Source of the DNA: Ananas comosus
Lineage: Eukaryota; Streptophyta; Magnoliopsida; Poales; Bromeliaceae
Length of the DNA: 64,000 nt
Reading direction: 5' to 3'
Assembly: GCF_001540865.1 (NCBI RefSeq)
Contig: NC_033627.1
Location: forward strand, 2,213,843 to 2,277,842
The position numbers and the translations under genes are program-made. Positions 37,200-47,802 of this stretch are shown piece after piece. Position 1 is the first letter of the stretch. The number at the start of each line of letters is the position of its first letter. The notes beneath the pieces were generated by a model. That model had not been told where the DNA came from. It made no database searches and saw nothing but the letters and a program-made list of their open reading frames with translations.

Positions 37200-37885
37200 G
37201 CTCACGCGGCAGGACCGGAGTACTGGAGAAGGGTCTAGTTTAGTACCACCAACGAAGTCGCTATAAAATTTTTAATAGTTTTTTTATTATAATTAAAAAT
37301 AAAAAAAGTTTATACTCGATAATAAATTTTATTCATTATTTAATATAATAGTATTTTTATTTATAAAATAATTTATTTTAATTTTTGAAAAAATTAAAGG
37401 TGCCGACCGAAAAATTAGACTACTATACTATTAATAGTATTAAACGCTTAGTACTATTAAATTTTCGAGTAAGATAGTAAGATTAAATATATGATTAGTT
37501 AAATAGCATGATCTCACAAATGAAAATAGTCAAAGATATAAAATTCGACTGCACCTAGTGTTTGATACTAGCCGGAATCCCAACATAATATCATACACTT
37601 TTTAAGTAAATCGATTACTCAAGAAAGATGTGACATACAAGAGACAGAAGTATGATCCCATACCTAGAATGGGTAACATACTACTGTAAATTATTTTTTA
37701 AAAATAAAATAAATTAACGTGAATGTTAAGATTTCTCAACAAAAATTAAGAACAATAAATTATAATCTCATGGATCAGAACATTCACTTGGATTCTTGCA
37801 ACAAAATATACAGCATATCTTTCTATCTGCGTGATGGCCTGTGAACAACAAAACAATGTGTTGTAGGAGCCACTCGAGAAGAGAC
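37200..37885. other. Spacer between the RimP-like gene and ABCI10
   Basis: AT-rich. A decayed CCGTTAGAT-family MITE lies at about 37417-37575 (CTATACTATTAATAGTATTAA, GAAAATAGTCAAAG, CACCTAGTGTTTGATACTAG). The ABCI10 3' UTR lies at the right edge. Confidence 0.5.
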
Positions 37886-40800
37886 CTAAAGATTAAGGAA
37901 ATCCCTATAGCGAGCTTGTTTCTCTTTCAGAAATTTGGAGATGCTAGCAACATCTCCATGGATCACAATTTGCCCTTCTTCCATGTAAATAGCACCATCA
38001 GCATATTTAAGTTCTTCTAAGCGATGTGTCACCCATAGTGCAGCAACTTCGCCAGAACCAGCCACGGAGTTCTTCACCGCCTTTATTACACCTATCTGAT
38101 AAATAATAATCAAAATCTGATCATTCAACTTACAGGTGAAGAATCAAAGCATAGTATATGTTCTTCCAGATTTAATGGCATGAAACTAGCACCTGGTCAT
38201 ATTCATCCAAAAATGTGGTCAGCTCGTCTAGTAATAGCACTTTACATGCTTCGGCTAAGGCACCTGCAATTGCAACTCTTTGTTTCTGACCCCCACTGAG
38301 AGTTTGAATTGGCCTCTGTTTGAGACGAACGGATACAAATTATAAAAATTTCAATCTGAAATGTTAACGCAGATTAAAACTGTTCAATGTCGATTACCGA
38401 CTTGTGAGTAGTCCAACATGCCGACGGCGTCTAAAGCTTTCGATACTCTTGCTTTAACTTCATCTAGTGAAAGCTTGAACTTACCAAGACCAAATGCAAC
38501 ATCTGCTTCCACAGTGGGCATCACCACCTGTGGAATAGTGAAAAGAAGAGAACCGTCGATTAAGCTATATAGTTATCAAGTGGCTTCACAACAGAAAAGA
38601 GCATGAACGGCAAGAATGATATGTGAAATATGTTTCAGTTCTGAGTAAAATACAATAAAATAGCAAGTAAAACAAGGTTACAGTAACATTATCAATTCAG
38701 CAATTTTGGCACTTCCAAGTCAAGGTTCAGTCAAAAGTGAAGGTCAAAAAGTTTCCAAACTTCCAAAAACTACAGAGACAGATCATGGTTTAGAGTTGAG
38801 AACTACTCGTAAGAAGCAGCTAACTTTCATGTAATTCTCTATGGAAGAAATCAAAACAACAAAAGCAGTAATATACGTGAACCAAATAACTGTCGAGTTT
38901 GGCCCTATAAGTCAGTTCTAGCCAGGCTTACCCAACTCCTCTAAACAAAACCAATCTTTAGAGCAGTTACAATTGAAACCAAGATGATTTAATTTCTGAC
39001 TCTAGTTCCAGTGCATTGGCATTTGGCGTTCAGACCATGAGATAATCTATACCTATACCTATACATAAATTCTCATGGCTAAATCCACATGGATGTACCA
39101 CCTTCATTTCAGGGTGGTGGGACCCACTATTATTTTTTATTTCTTTTATTCTCTTTTATTTTAGTACAACTATTTTCTCTCTCACAACCACCTTTTTCAA
39201 CCCTCTTTCTCTCTCCTTTTGTTTCCTCCCATCTCTTTTTGTTTTTTATCTCCTGAACCAATAAGGTGTCTCTCCATCTTTCTTTACCTCACTTATAGAG
39301 CGGTTATGGACCTCTCAACGTATGATTTTATGTATTCTTTTTTCTCTCCCCTTTTTTGTCGCTCGCCACTCAGAGCCTTCCAGTCCCATTCGCTGCTCCT
39401 CATGCGTCCTTAACAAGGACGACTTATGGTGCCGTCACCAGCTGTCCTATTCTTAGGGTTAAAAGGCGGGCGCACGGGCCGCCGCCCGGCACGGCTGCGG
39501 GCCGGCGCGTGGCCCGGCACGGCCACTGTAGCATCCGGCCGGCCGGGCCCGGCAGGCACTTAGGGCCGTGCTGGGCCTCACATTTGAGCCGACGCCCGGA
39601 CCACGGCACGCCCGAAACGGGCCTGGGCCGTGCCGGGCGAGGGAGGCCGTGCGCGCGCACGCACGGCCCGCTTGGGCCTGCCAGCGGGCCAGCACGGCCC
39701 GAACCCAGCCCAAGGCAACTTTGCCTTGGGCCTGGGGTTTGCTCTCCTCGGGTGGAGCCAAGCCCTCCACCCGAGGAGAGCTCCTCCCAAGGTCTGCTAG
39801 CAGACCTTGGAAGAGTGATTTTGGTCCAATGGACCAAAGCAATTATGGTCCATGGGACCAAAACCCTTCTCAACTTTTTTTTTTCAAAAAAGAATACAAA
39901 AATATTATAAATAAATTTAAATATTATTTTTTATAATTATTTTTATAAATTTTAAATTTTTTAATCAAAATCAGTTTTATATAAATATAATTATTGTTTA
40001 TATTTTTAAATTATATGTACATTTTTTAAAAAAATAAAGGGCCGGCCCGGAGCACGGCCGGTCGCCGGCACGGCCCGTGCCTTCCGGGCCCAGGGGCCGT
40101 GCTGGGCCGGATGGTAGGGAGTTCCGGCCCGGCACGGCCCGGCCCGGATTTAGCCACGGGCCGGGCCGGGCCACTCTCCAGCCCGGTTTGGCCCGGAAAA
40201 TGTGGGCCGTGCCGGCCCGGCACGGCCCACATTACACCCCTACCTATTCTCAGTAATTATGGGATATCTATATTCTTATATTATCTTTTTTTTATAAATT
40301 TTTTTTTCAATTATCTATCTGTCGTATCGCGCAAGTTACTTCACTAGTATCACATGAAAGTGATAGACAAAATTAGTGAAAGAAAGAGATGCTTTGTGAG
40401 AAAGCCAAACTAAAAGCAATTCGGATATTCAGAGAGCATAAAACTTGATCTTCTTCCGCTAGATAGATTTTCACAGACAATTGGTAACTAAGTTGTTATA
40501 GAAAAAGCGGCATTAAAATAAGAAACCTGGTGATCAGGATTCTGAAAGACGAAGCTGCATGGCCTATTTACAAGCACTGTTCCTTCAGTTGGCTCTAGAA
40601 GACCTGCCAACACCTAGGAAATCATGAATTCAGTCACAACTAGCAATATAATTAACAGAAGATTGCCACAGGCTAAATATGTTAGACTAGTCAGACTGTC
40701 AGCCATTTGTTCGCAAGTAATATCACGTTACCACTCTGTTTGGCCACCCCGATGCCCCCCCAATTCCTATAAATCTAAAGAATTGGACTACTAGTTTTCG

Positions 40801-41941
40801 TAAATCCGTTGTTTAGTACCATAAGTTATTGAGAATTCAATCCATTCGGAAGGATTTGGTGAGATTTCTTATTAATACAAATGACTTTTTGATAAGCACT
40901 CATTTACTCTTAGGGCATGTTTGGTTCATGATTGGAATAGGAATGAGAAATGGAATTGGATTGCTTTGGAATGAAAAATGGAATGAAGAATCATCCAAAA
41001 ATGTTTGGTTCATTATTGGAATGGAAATCGGAATGAAAATTTAAAATTTTTAAAAGAGAGTTTTGATTAAGAGAGAGGAAAGTGATGATGGGAGAGGAGG
41101 TAGGTGTTGATAAAAGAGAATTTTGAATAGTTTACTTTGGAATGAGCCAATCCGGGATTCAAAGCCGGATTGGATCATAAATAGATTTGGTCATTCCCAT
41201 TCCGGAGTGGAATGGAAATCGGAATCCGATTCCTATAAAACAAACGGCAACTACCGGAATCAATGAATTCCATTCCAATTCCATAGTCTAAAATAGGTGA
41301 ACCAAACATGCCCTTAATTATACTATATCAATAACCGCAATAACCTCAAATACCCCTTCTCAAATTAGTTATAGTATCTTCTTTTTTTTAAACTATATGT
41401 AAGGAATAAGGATCCAGTGCAAAAAGTAATCATAATGAAATGGCTTTCCATTTTTCTACCAAACAACAAAATGAATAAAACTCAATTGAACTCCGATTTA
41501 ATCCAAACAAGAATTTCATTTCTCAATGAATTCAATTGAATCCTTCTTTCACGGAAAAGCAGATTATCAATAACATTAGGGGGCCGTCCCCGTAGCTGAA
41601 ATTAAAAAAAAAAAAATAGAAGAACGGATTTGGACCTTGAGAAGGGTGGACTTGCCGCAGCCATTGGGGCCGAGAAGCATCCAGAGCTCGCCGGGAGGGA
41701 CGCGGAGCGAGCAATCCCTGAGGATGGGGACGAGCGCCCTCCCGCGCTTCGCGTTCACGGCGAAGCTCACGCCGCGCACCTCGATTGCGGCGGCGGCGGC
41801 GGCGGCGGAGGAGGAGGAGGCGGCGGCGCGAGCGCGGCGGCTGCAAGCGGCGGCGGCATCATCGGTGAGTCTAGGGTTCGAGCGAAGGTGCGGGAGAAGC
41901 GAGAAAGGAGAAGGAGAGGGAGAGGGAGAGGGAGAGTGCAT
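37886..41941 (-). CDS. ABCI10: ABC transporter I family member 10, chloroplast ATPase subunit
   Basis: A soluble ABC ATPase resembling the energizing subunit of ECF/cobalt-type transporters; the Arabidopsis member is plastid-located and essential. Exons on the minus strand: 41941-41636, 40613-40527, 38527-38402, 38315-38193, 38095-37886, giving 283 aa in frame. The first ~52 residues are a Ser/Pro/Ala/Arg-rich transit peptide with SP dipeptide and Ala repeats. Walker [10 protein letters not shown] is at 91-99, the Q-loop in FVFQNPDHQ (about 123-131), signature LSGGQ at 179-183, Walker B KVLLLDEL at 199-206, and the H-loop in [13 protein letters not shown] after Walker B is as I recall for ABCI10 proteins. 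The exon 3 donor (CAA|GTCGGT) is weak but is the in-frame choice that joins DYSQ to [10 protein letters not shown]. Intron 1 carries a Tourist-like MITE and intron 2 a hAT element. It is head-to-head with the TPR gene. Confidence 0.95.
39446..40250. mobile_element. Non-autonomous hAT element with hairpin-rich core, in ABCI10 intron 2
   Basis: The element is 39454-40242 (789 bp), flanked by the perfect 8-bp duplication CCTATTCT (39446-39453 and 40243-40250). Ends are related inverted repeats: TAGGGTTAAAAGGCGGGC and, reversed, TAGGGGTGTAATGTGGGC. Both subterminal regions are packed with CGGCCCGG-type motifs, as in plant hAT elements. An AT-rich stretch (39870-40035) separates the two GC-rich arms. 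It has no transposase; the long open frames in the GC-rich arms are composition artefacts. The middle holds several perfect hairpins (separate entry). Confidence 0.9.
39708..39860. repeat. Row of five hairpins inside the hAT element
   Basis: Perfect or near-perfect palindromes follow each other: 39708-39731 (11-bp stem, 2-nt loop), 39741-39781 (17-bp stem, 7-nt loop), 39787-39810 (11-bp stem, 2-nt loop), 39820-39838 (8-bp stem) and 39846-39860 (6-bp stem). The last two share GGTCC/GGACC arms. Confidence 0.9.
40910..41316. mobile_element. Tourist-like (PIF/Harbinger) MITE in ABCI10 intron 1
   Basis: The element 40913-41313 (401 bp) begins GGGCATGTTTGGTTCA and ends with its inverse GAACCAAACATGCCC. 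It is flanked by TTA on both sides, the usual PIF/Harbinger target duplication. The interior is rich in GGAATGG-type words and has no ORF of note. Confidence 0.88.
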
Positions 41942-42114
41942 TTTACCTTGAGATTGGTAGTGATTTGGGGGCGTGGATGGGAGGGAAAGGAACGGAAGAG
42001 GGAGAAGAGCATGCCAAATGCAGATGCGGTCGCCGCATTGTGTAGTGTGAGAGAGGGAAAGGCGGAGAGAGAATTTTTTTTAAAAATAATTTTGTGAAAA
42101 AAATAATTATAAAA

Positions 42115-42311
42115 ATAGTCTTATAAATGCGGTGAATGATTCACCGCATTTATAACTTCTCATTAGGAGTATAAAAAAAATAAAAGGGGTAAACCATTCA
42201 CCGCTTTTATCATTATAAAAATATAGAAAAAAGTAAAAAAAAATAAAAAAAGCGGTGAATGGTTCATCGCTTTTAAAAGCGGTGAATCATTCACCGCTTT
42301 TATAAGACTAT
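42115..42311. mobile_element. MITE built of GCGGTGAAT/ATTCACCGC palindromes
   Basis: Ends are inverted: ATAGTCTTATAAATGCGG at the left, CGCTTTTATAAGACTAT at the right. Inside are several copies of GCGGTGAAT or ATTCACCGC, forming full palindromes at 42123-42153 and 42276-42303 plus degenerate ones between. Flanks ATTATAAAA and ATTTATAAA may be a degraded 9-bp duplication. It lies about 170 bp upstream of the ABCI10 start codon. Confidence 0.7.
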
Positions 42312-43840
42312 ATTTATAAATAAAAATTTAATAAATTTACTTTTAGAATAAATGTTTAGGAAAAGACTATTACACTAAAAACCCCGGAGAGATGATAAAA
42401 AAGCAGCAACTTATGCAAACAGATAGCAATGCTATATTTTACTACTTTATTTTTTTCACACTTATTTTTATTATATATATATATTTTTTAATATATATAT
42501 ATATATATTTTTGCATTTAATCCGTGAGAATTTATTTTTTTACAAATAACTCCATAAAATTTATATTTACAGGATTGATCCTATTCCTATCAGGCGCTAG
42601 CAAGCGCTATATAAGTATGGGATAAATTGAACACTATAAATAATTTATTATGTTTGGACACGATGAATAGTTTACTGTGTTCAACTTAAATTTATACAAT
42701 TTACAATAAACACGATGGACTATTCACCGTATCCAAACATGGTAAGTGATTCATCTTAAGCCACCAGTCATGCGTGTTGGTGCGGATAGAGCAAATCTTG
42801 TAATTATAAATTTTATAAAATTATTTATTTTTTTTTTTTAAGAGGCTAAATGTAAAACAAAGCCTATAAAAAATTAAATACATTATTTAAAATTTTGGAT
42901 CAGGTGAATATAAACTTTACATTCGACTTTTTTTACTTTCCTTTTGTTTTACCTTAAAGAAATTTTAAAATAAAAGAGCTTACCAACCAAATTTGAAAAT
43001 TTTAATTTTTAATTTAAGTAAAACTATAAATCATTGGATAGTTTCCGTTGACGGTCAGATTTTATCTTGTACATAAAATTTTTTGCATGACCGCACTATA
43101 ATATTCTGTAAAATAGTTTTTTGCATGCAAGTTTAGAAAACTAGGAGTTAGATTTGTTTGGTTTTAGAAGCACGGTATTCTTCACGCTATCAAGTTATTT
43201 TCGGTGCTATAACTTTTGAATGACGATATACTCTGGTAGATTTGATAATTTAAAGTAGCTAGAAAATAAATTTCATATTTTTTTAATATTATTTACTTAG
43301 TAATCGAAATGATCTGAAATTAATAATTTAAATAAAAGATCATAGTAAATTATTTGCAAATTTAACGATATAGAAATATACAAATCATGTGAAATTTTAA
43401 TAAAAAATTTTATACTATAAAAAATAAGATCAATATTTTTTATTTAAAATTTTAATGTTATATTATTAATTTTTATAATTTTTTTTACTGTCGATTTTGA
43501 GCCCTCGATTATTAAGCAAATAATATCAAAAAATTTAAAAATTTAATTTTTAGATATTTTAGATATTTTAGATTAATTTTAAGGGAATAGATTATTGATT
43601 TTAAGCTTTCAATATTAAAAATAATTTAATAATATGGAGACCGTATTTTTAAAAGCACGCAATCAGGACTCGAAAACTAGCCCCATTCCTCGCCCTGACT
43701 ACGGACTACGGTAGACTCCCATGACCCGAATACAAAATCCGAGCCTAAGTATTGGTTCGGATCCAAATATTTGGACCCGATATCTCCTTCCTATAATGTA
43801 GATCCGTAGAGTGTTACCCGGAGCGTTTCTCGCAGACATA
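42312..43840. other. AT-rich intergenic spacer between ABCI10 and the TPR gene
   Basis: No gene is visible. A region at about 42590-42780 repeats words such as GATGAATAG and CTATTCACCG in inverted order and may be an old MITE. The rest is low-complexity AT-rich sequence. Confidence 0.6.
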
Positions 43841-43857
43841 GAATCAGACACCTCGTC

Positions 43858-43860
<3 letters not shown>

Positions 43861-43899
<39 letters not shown>
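43861..43899 (+). repeat. (CT)n microsatellite upstream of the TPR gene
   Basis: About 19 CT units about 125 bp upstream of the TPR start codon, on the coding strand, probably in the 5' leader. It mirrors the CT repeat in the FANCD2 leader. Confidence 0.85.
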
Positions 43900-43903
<4 letters not shown>

Positions 43904-44022
43904 AAATTCAAATTTCTCGATCGCTTCGTCTTCTCCATCGCTTGCTCGACCCCGCCGTAAATCCCATCATAATTCGTCATCGTTCCCGCGGGATCTTCGT
44001 GCTTGATCGATCGATCGTTCCC

Positions 44023-45155
44023 ATGGCGACGGCGACGACGGCGGAGACGGTGACGACGACGACGAAGACAGCGTTGAGCAAGATCGAGAGGGCTCACCAG
44101 ATGTACCGCGAGGGGAGGCACGAAGAAGCCCTAGGGCTCTACACGGAGGCTCTCGCCATGGCCAAGACCAAGGCGCAGAAGATCGCCCTCCACAGCAATC
44201 GCGCCGCGTGTTACCTCAAGCTCCACGATTTCAAGAAGGTTCGCTGATCTCATCCTTTCCCTAATCGATTGTTTCTTGGAATTAATATATTCATTTTTCT
44301 GGTATTTTTGGTGAAAATTTTGTTGTCCTGATGCTCGTAGATGTTGCATTAGAAGCTCCTAATTGGTTGTTCTTGGCGTTATTGCTTCAATTTTTTTTCT
44401 GGTAGATTTAGTAAACTCTTGTTGTTCTGATACTCGTAAATGTCTGGTTAGAAATTAGCAATTATATGGCCTATAAGATGCTAATTCAGGTGTGATAAGA
44501 GATTTGATTCGTTCCTATTTTCATGATTCCGTGATCAAACTTTTCTTATATAAATTGAGAGGGTAGGAACATGAGTTAGAGTAAATCAGAATTTAAGTTC
44601 TCTGATTGGATAAGAAAAAAAATTCAAATATCGGTTGTATTTGTAATCGGCTGTTCTTGGCATTAGTTGATTAATTATTTTGTAGATTTGGTAAAAATAT
44701 TTGTTCTGATATCCATAGCAGCTTCAGAACAAAATGCTGGATAAAGTGTTATAATGATTTGATCTGATGTTTTGGTCATTTCCTGCCTTGATTAGGTTGT
44801 TTAGCGATGCCAATTGGACTGTTATTGCCTAAAAACATTGTCGTTTTTAAAAATTTTTATTGTATAATGTGAGTGCAAGAATCAGAGTTGGATGATATCA
44901 GAACTTATATTCTTGATTGAAAAAGATAAAAATCAAACCTTAGCATAATTTGTAATTGGTGGTTCCTGGCATATTTTGATTCATTTTTTTGTAGATTTGG
45001 TAAAAATTTTGTTGTTATGATAGTCATAGCAATTTCATTGAACTTTAGCAATGAATAGCTGATTCAAATGCTCAATAGTGTTGTAAAGATTTGATTTGAT
45101 CCGATTTTAATGATTGCCTGCTTAAATTGTTTGGCTATACAATTCTCTTTTGTTT

Positions 45156-45211
<56 letters not shown>

Positions 45212-47802
45212 AATTTGCTTTCACAATAGGCTCGTAGGTTCTATAAACATTTCAAGGATCACCGACCGACCCTAGAGCAAGTGGCAAAGGGCTTGGTAGT
45301 TGGTATCCGAGGTTCCAAGTTTGAATCCTAGTTGATTCACATGTCCAGCTAAGTTTATTTCTAAATGAAATAAACGAAACAGGTAGCGTACTACCTGTCT
45401 CTCAAAAAAAAAAACATTTCAAGGATTAGAAAATACAAGAACAAGGGACATGGCATAAGAATATAAATACTCTTCTCAATTGCAGTATTATTGGCAAGCT
45501 ATAAATTTGAAAAATTGAAAGGATATTTAAATGTGAAAAGAATATAAAACTGGTAATANACACTAAGTAAACTCACTGAATTGATCACATTTTGTTTGAT
45601 TATATTACCAGTTTTATATTCTTTTCACATTTAAATACTCTTCTCAATTGCAGTATTATTGGCAAGCTATAAATTTGAAAAATTGAAAGGATATTTAAAT
45701 GTGAAAAGAATATAAAACTGGTAATATAATCAAACAAAATGTGATCAATTCAGTGAGTTTACTTAGTGTTTTTAACTTTGTTTTTTTTCTTTCTGCTTGG
45801 TGATTATTGAACTCTGCTGGCAAGGTTAACTGAGAATTCCAAAATTTTAGGCAGCAGAAGAATGTACAGCAGTTCTTGAATTGGACTACGAACACACAGG
45901 AGCTTTGATGTTGCGCGCGCAAACGTTGGTTACCCTCAAGGACTACCAATCAGCACTTTTCGATGTGAATAGGCTGATTGAGCTAAATCCATCATCTGAA
46001 GTGTATCGGAACCTATATGCGCGATTAAAGACACAGCTCGTATGTTTCTTATTCTTCACTTGTCTAGAGGCTGTTATTTTTTGTCTCTTCATCCAAAACC
46101 TACCTATATCAATGCCCTCTTTGTGTGCTACTTATATTTTGGAAATGACTTATTATCAATTGAGCAGCCCAAGTCACGAACTCCAGGAGAGTGATAGTCC
46201 AAAAAAGTATTAACTTTACCAAAACTTGTGAACGAGTTTGCAGCATGATTGCTTCATGATAAACAAGAAATTTCACGCTACTAGGATCATTTGTTATAGT
46301 GTTAGCAGGTGTCATCCTATAAGTTGTTTAAAATTCTTTCTTCTGAGGAGCAACAATGATCATGTTCGTAAATCAACTTGGGATGAGCACTAGGAGTAAT
46401 TAATTGAGACAGGCAGGTGTTTCGCTGATTCCATGAGTAAGTTCATCTGTAAGCATAACTTAGCTCCTAGTAGAACTGTAAAATAAGCTTCAGTGTAAAA
46501 GATTTTAAGGACATTGGTTTTATACTAGTTGTATCTATTTGGAGCTGATGGTCCAATAGGACGACAAACTGAGGACTTATTTTACTGTTGAACTTTGGAT
46601 CTCTGGTAACACATCTATGTCACTGCATTCATGATTACTTCCATAATTTAGCATTAAAACAAATTATTTGGAGCTGATGGTCCAATAGGATGGCAAACTA
46701 TTTGGAGCTGTTGGTCCAATAAGACGACAATCTAAGGACTTTTTTTTACTGGTGAACTTTGGATCTCTGGTAACACATCTATGTCACTGCGTTCATGATT
46801 TCTTCCATAATCTAGCATTAAAACAAATTATGGGCATTCATAATGCAGGAACTAACCCATTTTAATGTAACATTAAAATGTGGTAACCTTGTATTACTTC
46901 ATGTATGTTGTTTATTATTTGCATTAGAAAGTTCTGGTTTTTGTCGATTTGACCTTTATGGTATTTACTTTCTTGGGGGCGGGGGCATAACACAAATTTA
47001 TTCCCTGAAGTTTGATCTCCATTTCAATTTCATCGTCAAAGTTTCAGTTATGGCAATTTAGTTCCTGAAGCTTGTTCTTCATAATAATTAAGCCATATTA
47101 GAGTTTATTTAAAAAAGACACCACATCAGCGCCTTCATTAGACTTCGCTCCGTTAAAATTAAAAATTTTTGTAACAAATTGACATCATGGTCAAACTTCA
47201 AGATCAATTATTAAATTGAAACTCTAAGGACTACGTCCGAATCAGAGTCAAACTTCAGGGATCAAATCGTTAAAATTGGGACTTTGAGGATGAAATTGAT
47301 ATTCTGGTAAACTTCTAGGACTAAATTTGTAATTAACCCCTTTTTCCTTCTGAAGTCTCTAGCTCCAATTCCAGAATCTGACGAAGAAATGTTGTATCTC
47401 GAGGAAGATAAAGAAGAAGAAGAAGAAGAAGCTGCGTCTTCAAAAGTGAACAAAAACGATGAGTCTTCCATCATTAAATCCGTATCGCCTGTAACTAAGG
47501 CTCCTAAGCCTGAATCCTTTACTAATAAAATTCCTGCAAAACCAAAGGCCGACTCTACCATCACTAAATCCGTACCATCTGTTACTCAGGCTCTTAAGCT
47601 TGAGTCCTCTACTAATAAAATTCCTGCAAAACCAAATGGTTGGGAGGCAATACCAAAGCCGAAAGGGCACTCAGGGCTTGATTACTCGAGATGGGACAAG
47701 GTTGAAGATGATTCTAGTGAAGAGGAAGATGATGATGTAGAAGAGCAGCAACCTCAGTATCGGTTCCGTGTTAGAACTGTTGGTGTGCGGCCCGTGAAGT
47801 GA
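44023..47802 (+). CDS. Three-TPR co-chaperone-like protein with acidic, Cdc37-like C-terminal motif
   Basis: Three exons (44023-44238, 45851-46039, 47356-47802) give 283 aa in frame. Residues about 19-125 form three tetratricopeptide repeats (IERAHQMYREGRHEEALGLY; ALHSNRAACYLKLHDFKKA; ALMLRAQTLVTLKDYQSAL), a fold that commonly binds Hsp90 or Hsp70 tails. A run of Glu follows, then two ~30-residue repeats ending TNKIPAKP, then GWEAIPKPKGHSGLDYSRWD and a Ser/Glu/Asp stretch. The end, YRFRVRTVGVRPVK, is a tail I associate with a small plant TPR family of unclear function. LDYSRWDKVEDDSSEEE resembles the N-terminal motif of Cdc37, whose nearby Ser is a CK2 target. Intron 1 holds a SINE and a fold-back with an N; intron 2 holds a tandem duplication and a MITE. 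A chaperone role is inferred. Confidence 0.88.
45132..45210. repeat. (GA)n microsatellite in TPR gene intron 1
   Basis: A long run of GA from about 45160 to 45209. Simple repeat with no other content. Confidence 0.9.
45245..45426 (+). mobile_element. tRNA-derived SINE, best-preserved copy, with 15-bp target duplication
   Basis: The element 45260-45411 is flanked by AAACATTTCAAGGAT on both sides (45245-45259 and 45412-45426). Near the 5' end is an A-box-like word (AGCAAGTGGCAAAGG), about 20 bp later a B-box-like GGTTCCAAGTTTGAATCC, the two parts of an internal Pol III promoter. The 3' half has two stem-loops: GTTTATTT...AAATAAAC, then ACAGGTAG-CGTA-CTACCTGT. It ends in oligo(A). It lies in intron 1 of the TPR gene. 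Confidence 0.9.
45471..45768. repeat. Direct plus inverted duplication around an N; probable assembly fold-back
   Basis: An ~88-bp segment (CTCTTCTCAATTGCAG to ACTGGTAAT) occurs at 45471-45557 and again at about 45639-45725. Between them, just after an N at 45559, lies the exact inverse of the sequence that follows the second copy. A forward, reverse, forward pattern centred on an N is typical of a misjoined read. Confidence 0.75.
46535..46832. repeat. Imperfect tandem duplication in TPR gene intron 2
   Basis: A block containing TATTTGGAGCTGATGGTCC and CTCTGGTAACACATCTATG is present twice, with a third short piece of the first part between the copies. Differences are few. Intronic, no coding frame. 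Confidence 0.75.
46976..47340. mobile_element. MITE with ~60-bp inverted ends in TPR gene intron 2
   Basis: The left end reads GGGGCATAACACAAATTTA and the right end, reversed, GGGGTTAATTACAAATTTAG; similarity continues through the words for CCCTGAAGTTT and TTTCATC. The right end lies 15 bp before the exon 3 acceptor, so the element supplies part of the region in front of the splice site. No TSD could be fixed. Confidence 0.65.
47458..47640 (+). repeat. ~90-bp in-frame tandem repeat in TPR gene exon 3
   Basis: Two successive coding units, each running from an Asp/Ser-rich start through KSV, VT, ES and TNKIPAKP, duplicate about 30 residues of the disordered linker. The DNA copies share long words such as ACTAATAAAATTCCTGCAAA. 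Confidence 0.8.

Noticed and set aside
39356..39936. Long open frames on both strands in the GC-rich block
   Set aside because: They lie in the hAT element's GC-rich subterminal repeats; high GC removes stop codons in all frames and no domain is present.
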